A stretch of DNA of 64,000 nt from Variovorax sp. Root318D1 (GTDB taxonomy: Bacteria > Pseudomonadota > Gammaproteobacteria > Burkholderiales > Burkholderiaceae_C): the NCBI RefSeq assembly GCF_001424835.1, contig NZ_LMCQ01000012.1, positions 125,755-189,754 on the forward strand, given 5' to 3'. Below the pieces are notes generated by a model. It searched no databases, was not told where the DNA came from, and worked only from the letters and a program-made list of their open reading frames with translations. Of the stretch, positions 44,961 through 53,713 are shown one piece after another; position 1 is the first letter of the stretch, and every line of letters starts with the position of its first letter. Position numbers and translations under genes: made by a program.

Positions 44961-45950
44961 TCAGGCGAGCACCGAGAGGTGGCGCTTTGCCGCGGCGTCG
45001 ATCAGCAGCAGGGCTTCGCCGTCCAGCGCGACCGCACAGGCGCCAGCGTTCTCGATGGACTGCTGGCGCACGCGCGCACCGCACAGCGCGACGGCCACGG
45101 TGCCGCGCGCGACGGTCCACGCGATCATCATCTGGCCGAACGAACAGCCCAGCTTTGCGCGCACGGGTTCCAACTCTTCGAAGAAGGCCTTGAGCGTTGC
45201 GCGGTTCGCCGGGCTGAAGCGCGGGTTGGCCGCGCGCTGGTCGTCGCCCTTGAATTCGCGCTCGGGGTCGATGGGACCGGCGAGCAGGCCCAGCGCCAGC
45301 GACGAATAGCCCAGCACCGCCACCTTGTATTCGCTGCACAGGGGAGCCAGCGTCTTTTCGATCTCGCGGTCGATCAGGCTGTAGCGCTCCTGCGCCGCAT
45401 CGACCGGGCCATAGCGCAGGTATTCGGTGAGCGTTTCGGGGCTGACGTTGCTCACACCGATGGCGCGGATCTTTCCCTGCTTCTTGAGGTCGAGCAGCGC
45501 GTCCATGGTTTCGGCCACGGGCGTGGTGCTGTCCTGCCAGTGCGTGATGTAGAGGTCGATGTAGTCGGTTTGCAGGCGCTTGAGGCTCTCTTCGCATTCA
45601 TGGAAGATCGATTCACGGCCGAGGAAGCGGTGCACCGGGTGGCCGTCTTCCTCGAAGAAGTGCGTGCCTTGCCGGGTGTGCCAGACCAGGCCGCACTTGG
45701 TGGCGATCACGGCTTCCTGGCGGCGTCCCTTGAGCGCGGTACCCACGATGCTTTCGGAGCGGCCGAGGCCATAGGCCGGCGCGGTGTCTATCAGGTTCAC
45801 GCCCGCGTCCAGCGAGGCATGGATGGCTTCCACAGCGGCTGCGTTGTCCCCGCCGCCCCACATCCAGCCGCCCATGGCCCAGGTGCCCAGGCCAATGGCC
45901 GAGCATTCGATGCCCGACGGGCCCAGCGTTGTCTTCTTCATCTTCATCAT
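44961..45950 (-). CDS. Aldo/keto reductase
   Basis: A 329-residue NAD(P)H-dependent reductase. The catalytic tetrad area is visible: D and Y in GVNLIDTAPAYGLGRSESIV, K in VIATKCGLVW and H in IDLYITHWQD. The C-terminal cofactor region is present (VALCGARVRQQSIEN). It begins MMKMKKTTLGPSGIECSAIG and overlaps the permease stop (ATGA). Such enzymes interconvert sugar aldehydes or ketones and alcohols. Within the sugar operon it may reduce or oxidise the imported compound before phosphorylation. The substrate is not readable. Confidence 0.85.
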   Translation of the reverse strand: MMKMKKTTLGPSGIECSAIGLGTWAMGGWMWGGGDNAAAVEAIHASLDAGVNLIDTAPAYGLGRSESIVGTALKGRRQEAVIATKCGLVWHTRQGTHFFEEDGHPVHRFLGRESIFHECEESLKRLQTDYIDLYITHWQDSTTPVAETMDALLDLKKQGKIRAIGVSNVSPETLTEYLRYGPVDAAQERYSLIDREIEKTLAPLCSEYKVAVLGYSSLALGLLAGPIDPEREFKGDDQRAANPRFSPANRATLKAFFEELEPVRAKLGCSFGQMMIAWTVARGTVAVALCGARVRQQSIENAGACAVALDGEALLLIDAAAKRHLSVLA

Positions 45951-46963
45951 CGCGTTGTCTTTCTCGTGTTCAGAATGTGGTCGATGGTCACGGCCGCGAG
46001 CAGGATCAGGCCCTTGATCACGTCCTGCCAGTAGGGCGACACGTCGAGCAGGATCAGCGAGCTGGTCACCACCGACAGCAATGCCAGGCCCAGCACCGCG
46101 CCCAGCACCGTGCCGGAGCCGCCCTTGAGGCTCGCGCCGCCGATCACCGCGGCGGCAATCACGTTGAGTTCCATGCCCATGCCGAAGGTGGGTGTGGCGG
46201 CGCCGAAGCGGGCCGTGTAGATCACGCCGGCCAAGCCCGCCGAAGCCGAGCACAGCACCGTGACCCAGAACTTGACGCGGCCGACGCGAATGCCCGAGTA
46301 CAGCGCGGCCTTCTCGTTGCTGCCGGTGTAGAACACGCGCCGCAGCAGGGTCGAGCGGCGCAGCACGAAGTCGCTCACGATGACGATCGCCACGAAGATC
46401 AGGATCACCGCCGGAATGCCGAACAGCGTCCCCTGCCCGATGAACTTGAATTCGGCGGGCAGCGAGAACAGCGACTGCGGCGTGCCCTGCGTGAGCGCGA
46501 GGCACAGCCCGCGCACGATGACCATGAAGGCCAGCGAGGCAATGAAGTGGTTCAGGCCGATGCGCGTGACGCAGCCGCCGATCATTGCGCCGACGAGCCC
46601 GCTCGCGCCGATGGCCACCAGGCTCGCGAGCCACGGGTCCACGCCCATCAGGAAGAGCTTGCCCGTCACCACCATCGCGAAGCAGACCACCGAACCCACC
46701 GAAAGATCGATCCCGCCGACGATCAGCAGAATGGTCATGCCCACCACCACGATGCCTTCGATGGAGAAGGACAGCAGCATCGCGCGGATGTTGTCCCACG
46801 TAAGGAAGTAGGGCGACGCGAAGCTCATTGCCACGCAGAGCACCGCGATGATCAGCAGGAGCCCGGCTTCCCGCATGCTCGTGAGCTTGTTGGCGGGCTT
46901 CACGGGCCCGCCGCCTGATTGCCTTGGTGGATGGCCCGCATCGAGTTGCGCCGGGTAGTTCAT
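45947..46963 (-). CDS. Sugar ABC transporter permease (RbsC-like)
   Basis: A 338-residue inner-membrane permease of the ribose/xylose type. It has about nine hydrophobic segments with the family motif GGIDLSVGSVVCFAMVVTGK and the C-terminal AAAVIGGASLKGGSGTVLGA loop. A 30-residue hydrophilic N-terminal leader (MNYPAQLDAGHPPRQSGG) precedes the first membrane segment. It overlaps the ATPase gene upstream and the reductase gene downstream by 4 nt each. It forms the import channel for the sugar bound by the protein encoded at 48468-49514. Confidence 0.9.
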   Translation of the reverse strand: MNYPAQLDAGHPPRQSGGGPVKPANKLTSMREAGLLLIIAVLCVAMSFASPYFLTWDNIRAMLLSFSIEGIVVVGMTILLIVGGIDLSVGSVVCFAMVVTGKLFLMGVDPWLASLVAIGASGLVGAMIGGCVTRIGLNHFIASLAFMVIVRGLCLALTQGTPQSLFSLPAEFKFIGQGTLFGIPAVILIFVAIVIVSDFVLRRSTLLRRVFYTGSNEKAALYSGIRVGRVKFWVTVLCSASAGLAGVIYTARFGAATPTFGMGMELNVIAAAVIGGASLKGGSGTVLGAVLGLALLSVVTSSLILLDVSPYWQDVIKGLILLAAVTIDHILNTRKTTR

Positions 46964-48471
46964 GCTATTTCCTGTTCGCAGAGTCCGGAGGCCAGCCGCA
47001 GCAGGGCTTCCTCCGTCATTTCGTTGGAATTCAATTCGCCGGCCAGCCGGCCGTCGCGGATCACCAGCGCGCGGTCGCACAGGCCGATGATCTCGGGCAG
47101 CTCCGAAGAGATCACGATCACGCCCACACCCTGGTTCGCGAGCTCGCGCAGGATGTGATGGATCTCGGACTTGGCGCCCACGTCGACACCGCGCGTGGGC
47201 TCGTCCATCAGCAGCACCTTGGGGTTGGTGGCCAACAGCTTGGCGATGGCCACCTTCTGCTGGTTGCCGCCCGACAGGCTCGACACCTCGATGGCCACGC
47301 CATCCGACTTGAGGTTGAGCTTGGCGCCAAGCTCGCGCGCCAGGCGGTGTTCGGCCGAGCGCTGCAGCAGGCCCCATCCGGAGCTCACGCGCCGCAGCGC
47401 CATCGACGAGATGTTCTGCGCGATCGGCAGATCGAGATACACGCCCGCAGCCTTGCGGTCTTCGCTGAGATAGGCGATGCCCTCGCGCAGCGCATCGCTG
47501 TACTTGCGAATCGCGAGCGCCTTTCCGTGCAAGCGCACCGAGCCGCGCGTGGCGGGGCGCAGGCCGCACATGGTCTCGGCCAGTTCGCTGCGGCCGGCGC
47601 CCATGAGGCCGGCAATGCCGAGGATCTCGCCGCGCTTCAGCGCAAACGAGATGCCGTGCACGCGCGCGCCATCGGCGATGTCGTTCACTTCCAGCACCGG
47701 ATCTGACGACTCGGTGCCGGCCTGCTTGGGCGGGTAGTAGTTGCCGAGCTCGCGCCCCACCATTCGGCGGACCAGCTCGTCGGCGGTCATGCCGGCCAGC
47801 GGTCCGCAGTGCACGTTGCGGCCGTCGCGCAGCACGGTGACCCGATCGCAGTGCGTGAAGATCTCCGCCATGCGGTGGCTGATGTAGATGATGCCGATGC
47901 CCTGCGCCTTCAGGTCGTGCAGGACGCGAAAGAGGGCTGCCGATTCGTTGTCGGTGAGTGCGGCCGTGGGCTCGTCGAGGATAAGCACCTTGCAGTCCAG
48001 CGTGAGCGCCTTGGCGATCTCCACCAGCTGCTGGCTCGAGATGCTCAGCTCGCGCACGGGCGTGGCGGGATCGATGTCCTGCCCCAGGCGCGCCAGCACC
48101 TTGGCCGCGCGCTCGTTGAAGCTGGCGTAGTTCATCCACGCTTGCTTGCCGGCATTGATCTCCGGCATGAAGATGTTCTCGGCCACGGTGGCGTCGGCGC
48201 ACAGCGCGATCTCCTGGTGCACCAGGCCGATGCCCAGGCGCATGGCGTGCGCCGGGCCATCGATGACCACCTTCTCGTCGTTGAGCACGATGTCGCCCTC
48301 GTCGGGGCGATGGATGCCGTCGATGATGTTCATCAGCGTCGACTTGCCCGCGCCGTTCTCGCCGCACAGGGCGTGGATCTCGCCCGCGAAGAGCGAGAAG
48401 TCCACGCCCGAGAGCGCGCGCGAAGCGCCGAAGCGCTTGCTGATGCCGCGAAGCTCGAGCAACGTGGTCAC
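46960..48471 (-). CDS. Sugar ABC transporter ATP-binding protein (RbsA/MglA-like)
   Basis: A 503-residue protein with two ABC cassettes in tandem, as in RbsA. The first has Walker A GENGAGKSTLMN and Walker B VLILDEPTAALTD. The second has the usual degenerate Walker A (GLMGAGRSELAE), an intact signature LSGGNQQKVAIAKLL and Walker B VLLMDEPTRGVDVGAKSE. Start GTG at 48471 overlaps the binding-protein stop as GTGA. The stop overlaps the permease start. It drives import by the permease. Confidence 0.92.
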   Translation of the reverse strand: MTTLLELRGISKRFGASRALSGVDFSLFAGEIHALCGENGAGKSTLMNIIDGIHRPDEGDIVLNDEKVVIDGPAHAMRLGIGLVHQEIALCADATVAENIFMPEINAGKQAWMNYASFNERAAKVLARLGQDIDPATPVRELSISSQQLVEIAKALTLDCKVLILDEPTAALTDNESAALFRVLHDLKAQGIGIIYISHRMAEIFTHCDRVTVLRDGRNVHCGPLAGMTADELVRRMVGRELGNYYPPKQAGTESSDPVLEVNDIADGARVHGISFALKRGEILGIAGLMGAGRSELAETMCGLRPATRGSVRLHGKALAIRKYSDALREGIAYLSEDRKAAGVYLDLPIAQNISSMALRRVSSGWGLLQRSAEHRLARELGAKLNLKSDGVAIEVSSLSGGNQQKVAIAKLLATNPKVLLMDEPTRGVDVGAKSEIHHILRELANQGVGVIVISSELPEIIGLCDRALVIRDGRLAGELNSNEMTEEALLRLASGLCEQEIA

Positions 48472-49514
48472 TCGCCGATTCCCTTGGTGCCGCGGCGAGC
48501 GAGGTACTTGTCCCAGTAGAAGTCGTCGGCGTTGGCCTTGCTGACCACCGACAGGCCGTTGTCCAGGAACGGCACCGACATGGGATTGGTGCCGTTGCGC
48601 TTGGCGTCGTTCATCGGGTCGATGAGCGAGGGGTTCTTGGCCAGGAACAGCATCATCATGCCCATATAGCCCTGCATGCCCTGGTTGGGGTTGATGGCGC
48701 CGAACACGTCGCCGGCCTTGATCATGTCGAGGATCTTGGCGTTCACGTCGCAGCACATCACGCGGATGTTCTTCTTCGATTCGATCTTGGCCTGCGCGGC
48801 GCCCAGGGCCGAATTGGCTTCGGGCATGAACAGCGCACCCAGGTTCGGGTTGGCCTGCGCCAGGCTCAGCACCGCCTGGTAGGCCTTGCTCGGGTCCTGG
48901 TTGCTGGCGGCTCGGCCGACCAGCTTCATGCCCGCGTGCTTGGTCTTCATGCGGTTGACGAAGGCTGCGATGCGGCGGTCATGGTTGTCCTGGCCCGGGT
49001 TCTCGAGCACCGCGTATTCGCCCTTGCCGTTGAGTGACGCGGCAATCGCGTCGGCCGCCTGCGTGCCTTCGCGGTCGTTGTCCGAGGTGACGAAGGAGGC
49101 GCGCTTGGAGTTGGGCGAGTCGGCCGCGAAGGTCACGACCGGGATGCCCATGGCCACCGCCCGGTTGATCGGCTCGATGAACGGATCGGGGTTCATCGGG
49201 TGCAGCAGGATGCCCGCGGGCTTGCGCGCCAGCTCCTGCTCGAACGAAGCCAGTTGCTTGTTCACGTCGTATTCCGGCGTGCCGGTGTAGCGCGTACGCA
49301 CGCCCAGCGTGCGGCCGAGCTGTTTCATCATTTCGTAGACCGGGAACCAGTATTCGACGCCAGACACCATCACGTTCATCACGTAGACGTCGCTGGCATT
49401 GCCGCGCAGGCCGGCCCCTGCCGCGGGTGCCGCGGCTTGCTGTTGCGCGAACGCGCTCGCACCCGCCAGGCCGATACCGGCAGCGGCTGCGGACTTCAGG
49501 AAATTACGCCTCAT
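48468..49514 (-). CDS. Sugar ABC transporter substrate-binding protein with Tat-type signal
   Basis: A 348-residue periplasmic binding protein of the ribose-binding type (Peripla_BP_4). The N-terminus MRRNFLKSAAAAGIGLAGAS carries a twin-arginine pattern (RRNFLK), uncommon for this family. Mature motifs are YTGTPEYDVNKQLASFEQEL, GILLHPMNPDPFIEPINRAV and VMCCDVNAKILDMI. GAGGAG lies close before the ATG. It is the first gene of the leftward operon (binding protein, ATPase, permease, reductase, aldolase) and is divergent from the kinase operon. The ligand is unknown. Confidence 0.88.
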   Translation of the reverse strand: MRRNFLKSAAAAGIGLAGASAFAQQQAAAPAAGAGLRGNASDVYVMNVMVSGVEYWFPVYEMMKQLGRTLGVRTRYTGTPEYDVNKQLASFEQELARKPAGILLHPMNPDPFIEPINRAVAMGIPVVTFAADSPNSKRASFVTSDNDREGTQAADAIAASLNGKGEYAVLENPGQDNHDRRIAAFVNRMKTKHAGMKLVGRAASNQDPSKAYQAVLSLAQANPNLGALFMPEANSALGAAQAKIESKKNIRVMCCDVNAKILDMIKAGDVFGAINPNQGMQGYMGMMMLFLAKNPSLIDPMNDAKRNGTNPMSVPFLDNGLSVVSKANADDFYWDKYLARRGTKGIGE

Positions 49515-49583
49515 TCTTTGTCTCCTCACGTTGACTGGCAGAGCTTTCGACCTGCCTTTGGAGCAAGTCTTTGGGACCTCGGT

Positions 49584-49613
49584 GTCACATCAGTTGTTAT
49601 GACAGGCTAGAAT
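49584..49613 (+). promoter_or_regulatory. Promoter of the kinase operon
   Basis: TAGAAT at 49608-49613 (5 of 6 to TATAAT) has a weaker GTCACA box 18 nt upstream at 49584-49589. It reads toward the FGGY kinase, whose start is 80 nt further. One copy of TGTTATGACA lies between the boxes. Confidence 0.5.
49595..49604. promoter_or_regulatory. Operator candidate copy 1 (TGTTATGACA)
   Basis: The imperfect palindrome TGT-TATG-ACA lies between the -35 and -10 of the kinase promoter. The same 10-mer recurs at 49685-49694. A repressor bound here would block RNA polymerase; the GntR protein of the same operon is the obvious candidate. Confidence 0.55.
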
Positions 49614-49684
49614 GTAATCCCGGCCCGTTTGTCTCGATAACTAGGGGAAACGCTACTGGCGATGCGCTTTTATTCCGCCGAAGC

Positions 49685-49694
49685 TGTTATGACA
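49685..49694. promoter_or_regulatory. Operator candidate copy 2 (TGTTATGACA)
   Basis: An exact second copy of TGTTATGACA whose last A is the first base of the kinase ATG. It occupies the place of the ribosome binding site, and no other Shine-Dalgarno is apparent. It may act with copy 1, 90 bp upstream. Confidence 0.5.
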
Positions 49695-51181
49695 TGAAGC
49701 CAAACATACTGATCGGCGTCGACATGGGGTCGAGCAGCCTGAAAGCGCTGGCCCTCGAAGCCGGAAGCGGCCGAGCCGTCGCCCTGTCCCGCATGCCCTT
49801 GCCGCACACCCGCCTGTCCGGCGGCGGCTGCGAAGTGGGCGCTGCGGCGATCCGCGCCGCGCTGACCCACGTGCTGCGCGATGTCGCCCAACAACTCGGC
49901 CCGCGCACGGCCGAGGTCCGCGCCATGGCCTGCACCGGCCACGGCGCCGGCCTCTACGCGCTCGATGCCAACGACCGACTCGTGGGCGGCCGTGCCGTCG
50001 CATCGACCGACCAGCGCGCCGATGCGCGGGCGCGCGCCTTGTCGTTGAGCCACGGTGCGCAACTGTTCGAAGACGTGGGCTGCGGTCCCTGGCCCGGGCA
50101 GCCCACGGTCATTGCGGCCGAGCTGCTGGGCGCGGACGCCGTGCAGCGCGGCGAACTGCGTCGCCTGCTGTTCGCCAAGGACTACCTCGGCTTTCTTCTC
50201 ACCGGCGAGATCGCCACCGATGCCAGCGATGCGAGCACCGCCGGCCTGGTGTCTCTTGCCACCGGTACCTGGTCGCAAGCGGCCTTCGATGCCTCGGGCC
50301 TTGCCGAGCTTGGCGCGCACGCCTTCGGCCCCATCGTGCCCAGCGGCAGCGTGATCGGAAAACTGCAGCCTTCCGAGGCCGCGCTGTGCGGATTGCCCGC
50401 CGGCATTCCGGTGGCGATGGGCGCGATCGATCTGCTCGCCTCGATGACCGCCATCTGCGCGGAAGGGCGCGGCCGCGCGGTGTCGGTGTTCGGCACCTGG
50501 TGCGTGAACGCGGTCATCGGGCCTGTGATGGAGCCCAAGCCGGCCGTCGCGTCCATCGTGAATTTTGGCCGCACGCACGAACGGCTCTACATGGAGAACA
50601 GCCCGTCTTCGATGGCCAACATCGCGTGGCTGGCCGGCGCGCTCGCGCTGCCCGATGCGCGCGCGGTGGTCGACCTGGCCATGACCGTGCCGCTGGGCGC
50701 CAACGGCCTGCGCTTCCTGCCTTTCGTCAACGGCGGTGGCGGCGTGACCGCGGGCTTCGTGGGCCTCAAGAGCCATCACACGCGCGCCGACATGGCGCGC
50801 GCCGTGGTCGACGCCGTGGCTGCGCTGCATGCGCGGCACATGGCGCGCCTTGCCGCGGGAGGCCTCGCCGTCAGCGAGACAACGGTGCTCGGCGGCGGCG
50901 CGAGCGATGCGCGCCTCGTGCGCCTGCTGGCGGCCTTTCTCGGGCGCCCGGTCGAGCGCTGCGCCGACGACGAGACCGGCGCGCGCGGCGCTGCGCTCTA
51001 CGCCGCCATGTCGCAGGGCTTGGATGACGCAGCGCAGGGCAGTGCCCTGCTCGCGCCCTGCGAGGTGATCGAACCCGATGCACGGGACGCAAGCGCCCAT
51101 GCGGATTTCAACGCCGGTTTCAACGAACTGATCGACAGCATGTCACCTGTATTCACCCACATCTCGGGAAGTGCGAGATGA
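49694..51181 (+). CDS. FGGY-family carbohydrate kinase
   Basis: A 495-residue sugar/polyol kinase. The N-terminal phosphate loop is LIGVDMGSSSLKALALEAGS. The substrate region includes RAVASTDQRADARA and LFAKDYLGFLLTGEIATDAS. The C-terminal ATPase motifs are FGTWCVNAV and TTVLGGGASDARLVRLLAAF, then a GARGAALYAAM helix. It phosphorylates an imported sugar or polyol with ATP. Its stop overlaps the ATG of the GlpD-like gene (ATGA). Xylulokinase, erythritol kinase and LsrK all belong to this family, and sequence alone does not choose between them. Confidence 0.88.
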   Translation: MKPNILIGVDMGSSSLKALALEAGSGRAVALSRMPLPHTRLSGGGCEVGAAAIRAALTHVLRDVAQQLGPRTAEVRAMACTGHGAGLYALDANDRLVGGRAVASTDQRADARARALSLSHGAQLFEDVGCGPWPGQPTVIAAELLGADAVQRGELRRLLFAKDYLGFLLTGEIATDASDASTAGLVSLATGTWSQAAFDASGLAELGAHAFGPIVPSGSVIGKLQPSEAALCGLPAGIPVAMGAIDLLASMTAICAEGRGRAVSVFGTWCVNAVIGPVMEPKPAVASIVNFGRTHERLYMENSPSSMANIAWLAGALALPDARAVVDLAMTVPLGANGLRFLPFVNGGGGVTAGFVGLKSHHTRADMARAVVDAVAALHARHMARLAAGGLAVSETTVLGGGASDARLVRLLAAFLGRPVERCADDETGARGAALYAAMSQGLDDAAQGSALLAPCEVIEPDARDASAHADFNAGFNELIDSMSPVFTHISGSAR

Positions 51182-52941
51182 GCGCCTGGCAACTCCCTTT
51201 CGTGCGCCCGGCCTCGCTGGCGGGACGGCATTTTTCCACCGTCATCGTGGGCGCCGGCATCAACGGTGTCGGCGTGTTCCGCGACCTTTCGCTGCAGCGC
51301 GTCGATTGCCTCATCGTCGACAAGGGCGACTTTGGCGCCGGCGCCAGCAGCGCGCCCTCGCGCATGATCCACGGCGGCCTGCGCTACCTGGAGAACGGCA
51401 GCTTCTCGCTGGTGGCCGAGGCCACGCGCGAGCGCAACCTGCTGCTGCGCAACGCGCCGCACCTGGTGCGTCCGCTCAAGACGGTGGTGCCGCTTGCAAA
51501 TTTCTTCGGCGGCCTGATGAGCAGCGCGCTCAAGTTCTTTGGCCGCACGCCGCCGCAGCGCACGCGCGGCCTGCTGGCCGTGGCGCTGGGCCTGCGGCTC
51601 TACGACCTGCTGGGTCGCCGCCAGCGCGTGATGCCGGGGCACCGCATCAGCCGTGTGCCGTCGGCCGACCGCGGCCTGTTCCGCGCCGCCATCCGCTGGA
51701 CCGCCACCTTCTTCGATGCATGGATCAGCCATCCCGAGTGGCTCATCCTCGAACTGATAGGCGATGCCTGCCGCGACCAGCCGCGTTCGGCGGCCGCCAA
51801 CTACTGCCGCGTGATGGGCTGCGCCGGCAACATCCTCACGCTGCGCGACGAAATCACCGGCATGCTCGTTCGCGTGACGGCAGACACCGTGGTGAACGCC
51901 ACCGGCGCGTGGCTCGACCGCAGCGCGGCGGTGCTCGGCGGCGCGGGCCCGCGCGTGATGGGCACCAAGGGATCGCATCTCGTGCTCGACCATCCCGCGC
52001 TGCGCGATGCGCTCGACGGCCGCATGGCCTACTTCGAGGCGGTCGACGGGCGCGTGTGCATCGTCTATCCGTTTCTCGACCGCGTGCTGGTGGGCTCCAC
52101 CGACATCCCGGTCGAAGATCCGGACCAGATCGTCACCGAGCCGGCCGAGGTCGACTACCTGATCGACGTGCTGCGGGAGGTCTTCCCGAACATGGCCTTC
52201 GGGCGCGGCGACGTGGTCTACACCTATGTCGGCGTGCGGCCGCTCGCGCGTTCGGATGCCGACAAGCCGGGCCAGATTTCGCGCGATCATTCGGTGGTGG
52301 TCGATCCGCCGAACGCCACGCGCGACATCGCCATCGTCGGGCTCGTCGGCGGCAAGTGGACCACCTTCCGCTCGCTGGCCGAAGAGGCCACCAACGAAGT
52401 GCTGCAGCTGCTGGGCCGCTCGCGCACCGCATCGACCGAACTGCTGCCCATCGGCGGTGGCGCCGAGCTGCCGGCTGATGCGACAGCGTCCGAGCGCTTC
52501 GCCGACAAGATGGTCGCCGCCTCCGGCATGGGCCGCGCACGCGCGCTGGCCCTGCTGGGCCGCTATGGCTCCAAGGCATTGCCGCTCGCGCAGCGCCTCG
52601 CGGCCTCGGGCGACGTGCCCCTGCAACACGCGCCGGACTATTCGGCCGCCGAGCTCTCGTACCTGTGCCTCGAAACGGGCGTGGTGCATCTCGACGACCT
52701 CGTGGTCCGCCGCACGCTGCTCGCCATTCGCGGCCTGGTGACCGATGCGGCGCTGTCCGAGATCGCAGGCGTGGCGGCCGAGGCGCTGGGCTGGGATGCG
52801 GTGCGCGCGCACAACGAACTCTGCGCCTGCGCCACCGCGCTGCGGGACCGGCACGGCGTTCGGCTCCAGCCGGCGGCGGCCGGCGAAGAGCCCTCTTTCA
52901 ATGCATCATTGATGGCCAGCTCAGTCCTTGGCCAGGCTTAA
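51178..52941 (+). CDS. GlpD-like FAD-dependent polyol-phosphate dehydrogenase
   Basis: A 587-residue flavoprotein of the glycerol-3-phosphate dehydrogenase family. It has the dinucleotide motif VIVGAGINGVGVFRDLSLQR, the FAD block DFGAGASSAPSRMIHGGLRY, and GLVGGKWTTFRSLAEEATNE, followed by the C-terminal DAO_C-like domain. It oxidises a polyol phosphate and passes electrons to the quinone pool at the membrane. Translation is coupled to the FGGY kinase, so the likely substrate is the kinase product. The absence of glpF/glpK-type neighbours and the presence of a sugar importer and aldolase suggest something other than glycerol, as EryB (an erythritol-phosphate dehydrogenase) does in Brucella. 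Confidence 0.85.
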   Translation: MSAWQLPFVRPASLAGRHFSTVIVGAGINGVGVFRDLSLQRVDCLIVDKGDFGAGASSAPSRMIHGGLRYLENGSFSLVAEATRERNLLLRNAPHLVRPLKTVVPLANFFGGLMSSALKFFGRTPPQRTRGLLAVALGLRLYDLLGRRQRVMPGHRISRVPSADRGLFRAAIRWTATFFDAWISHPEWLILELIGDACRDQPRSAAANYCRVMGCAGNILTLRDEITGMLVRVTADTVVNATGAWLDRSAAVLGGAGPRVMGTKGSHLVLDHPALRDALDGRMAYFEAVDGRVCIVYPFLDRVLVGSTDIPVEDPDQIVTEPAEVDYLIDVLREVFPNMAFGRGDVVYTYVGVRPLARSDADKPGQISRDHSVVVDPPNATRDIAIVGLVGGKWTTFRSLAEEATNEVLQLLGRSRTASTELLPIGGGAELPADATASERFADKMVAASGMGRARALALLGRYGSKALPLAQRLAASGDVPLQHAPDYSAAELSYLCLETGVVHLDDLVVRRTLLAIRGLVTDAALSEIAGVAAEALGWDAVRAHNELCACATALRDRHGVRLQPAAAGEEPSFNASLMASSVLGQA

Positions 52942-52944
52942 AAA

Positions 52945-53703
52945 GTGAACAGTTCCAACGAGATGTCGACCGTGCTCGACCGCAATTCCGAATCACCGCT
53001 GTGGGCTCAGTTCCGCGACGCCATTCGCCTGCAGATACTGCAGGGCGAGCTGCCCATCGGCGCCAAGCTGCCTTCCGAGGCGGAGCTTGGCGAACAGTTC
53101 GGCATTTCGCGCATCGTGGTGCGGGAAGCCCTGGCCGACCTGGTGCGCAACAACCTCATCTACAAGATCAAGGGACGCGGCGCCTTTGTCTCGGCACGCG
53201 AACGCGACGAGGATTTCGTCTCCACCGTGCTGGGCTTCTCCGACGAGATGGAACGCAAGGGCCGCTCGGTGCGCACGCAGATCCTCACGCAGGAGCTGCG
53301 CTCCCCCACCGAGCACGAGGCGGCATCGCTGGGCCTGGCCGACGACACGCAGCAGGTGGTGGCCCTCAAGCGCCTGCGCAGCGTCGACGGCGAGCTGCGC
53401 CTGCTGGTCGAGACCGTGGTGCCGGCCGACCTGGCGCCGGGCCTGCACCGCGCGCGGCTGGAAGACCGCTCGCTCTACGACGTGCTGCGCCGGCAATACG
53501 GCCTGCGCCTGGTGCGCGCCGAACGCTGGATCGACGCGGTGCTGCCCGATGCCGAAACCTGCAAGCTGCTCGACCTGCCGCAGCCCGAGCCGCTGCTGCG
53601 CATCGAGTCGATCGCCTACGGCGCCAACGGCCGGCCGCTAGAGCACTATCGCGCGCTGCACCGCTGCAAGACCAGCCGCCTGCACGTGCAGACGACGACC
53701 TGA
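52945..53703 (+). CDS. GntR-family regulator (HutC type)
   Basis: A 252-residue regulator. An N-terminal winged helix (QILQGELPIGAKLPSEAELG, then EQFGISRIVVREALADLVRN) is followed by a UTRA ligand domain from about residue 95 (LGFSDEMERKGRSVRTQILT and QVVALKRLRSVDGELRLLVE). UTRA domains often sense sugar phosphates. Start GTG at 52945, 3 nt after the dehydrogenase stop; ATG at 52963 is an alternative. As the last gene of the kinase operon it probably represses both divergent operons through the TGTTATGACA sites. Confidence 0.87.
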   Translation: MNSSNEMSTVLDRNSESPLWAQFRDAIRLQILQGELPIGAKLPSEAELGEQFGISRIVVREALADLVRNNLIYKIKGRGAFVSARERDEDFVSTVLGFSDEMERKGRSVRTQILTQELRSPTEHEAASLGLADDTQQVVALKRLRSVDGELRLLVETVVPADLAPGLHRARLEDRSLYDVLRRQYGLRLVRAERWIDAVLPDAETCKLLDLPQPEPLLRIESIAYGANGRPLEHYRALHRCKTSRLHVQTTT

Positions 53704-53713
53704 GCTTTTTTCG

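Noticed and set aside
44067..51181. A true lsr (autoinducer-2) operon
   Set aside because: The kinase, importer and LsrF-like aldolase match loosely, but LsrG, LsrR and a two-gene permease are missing and a GlpD-like dehydrogenase and GntR regulator are present.
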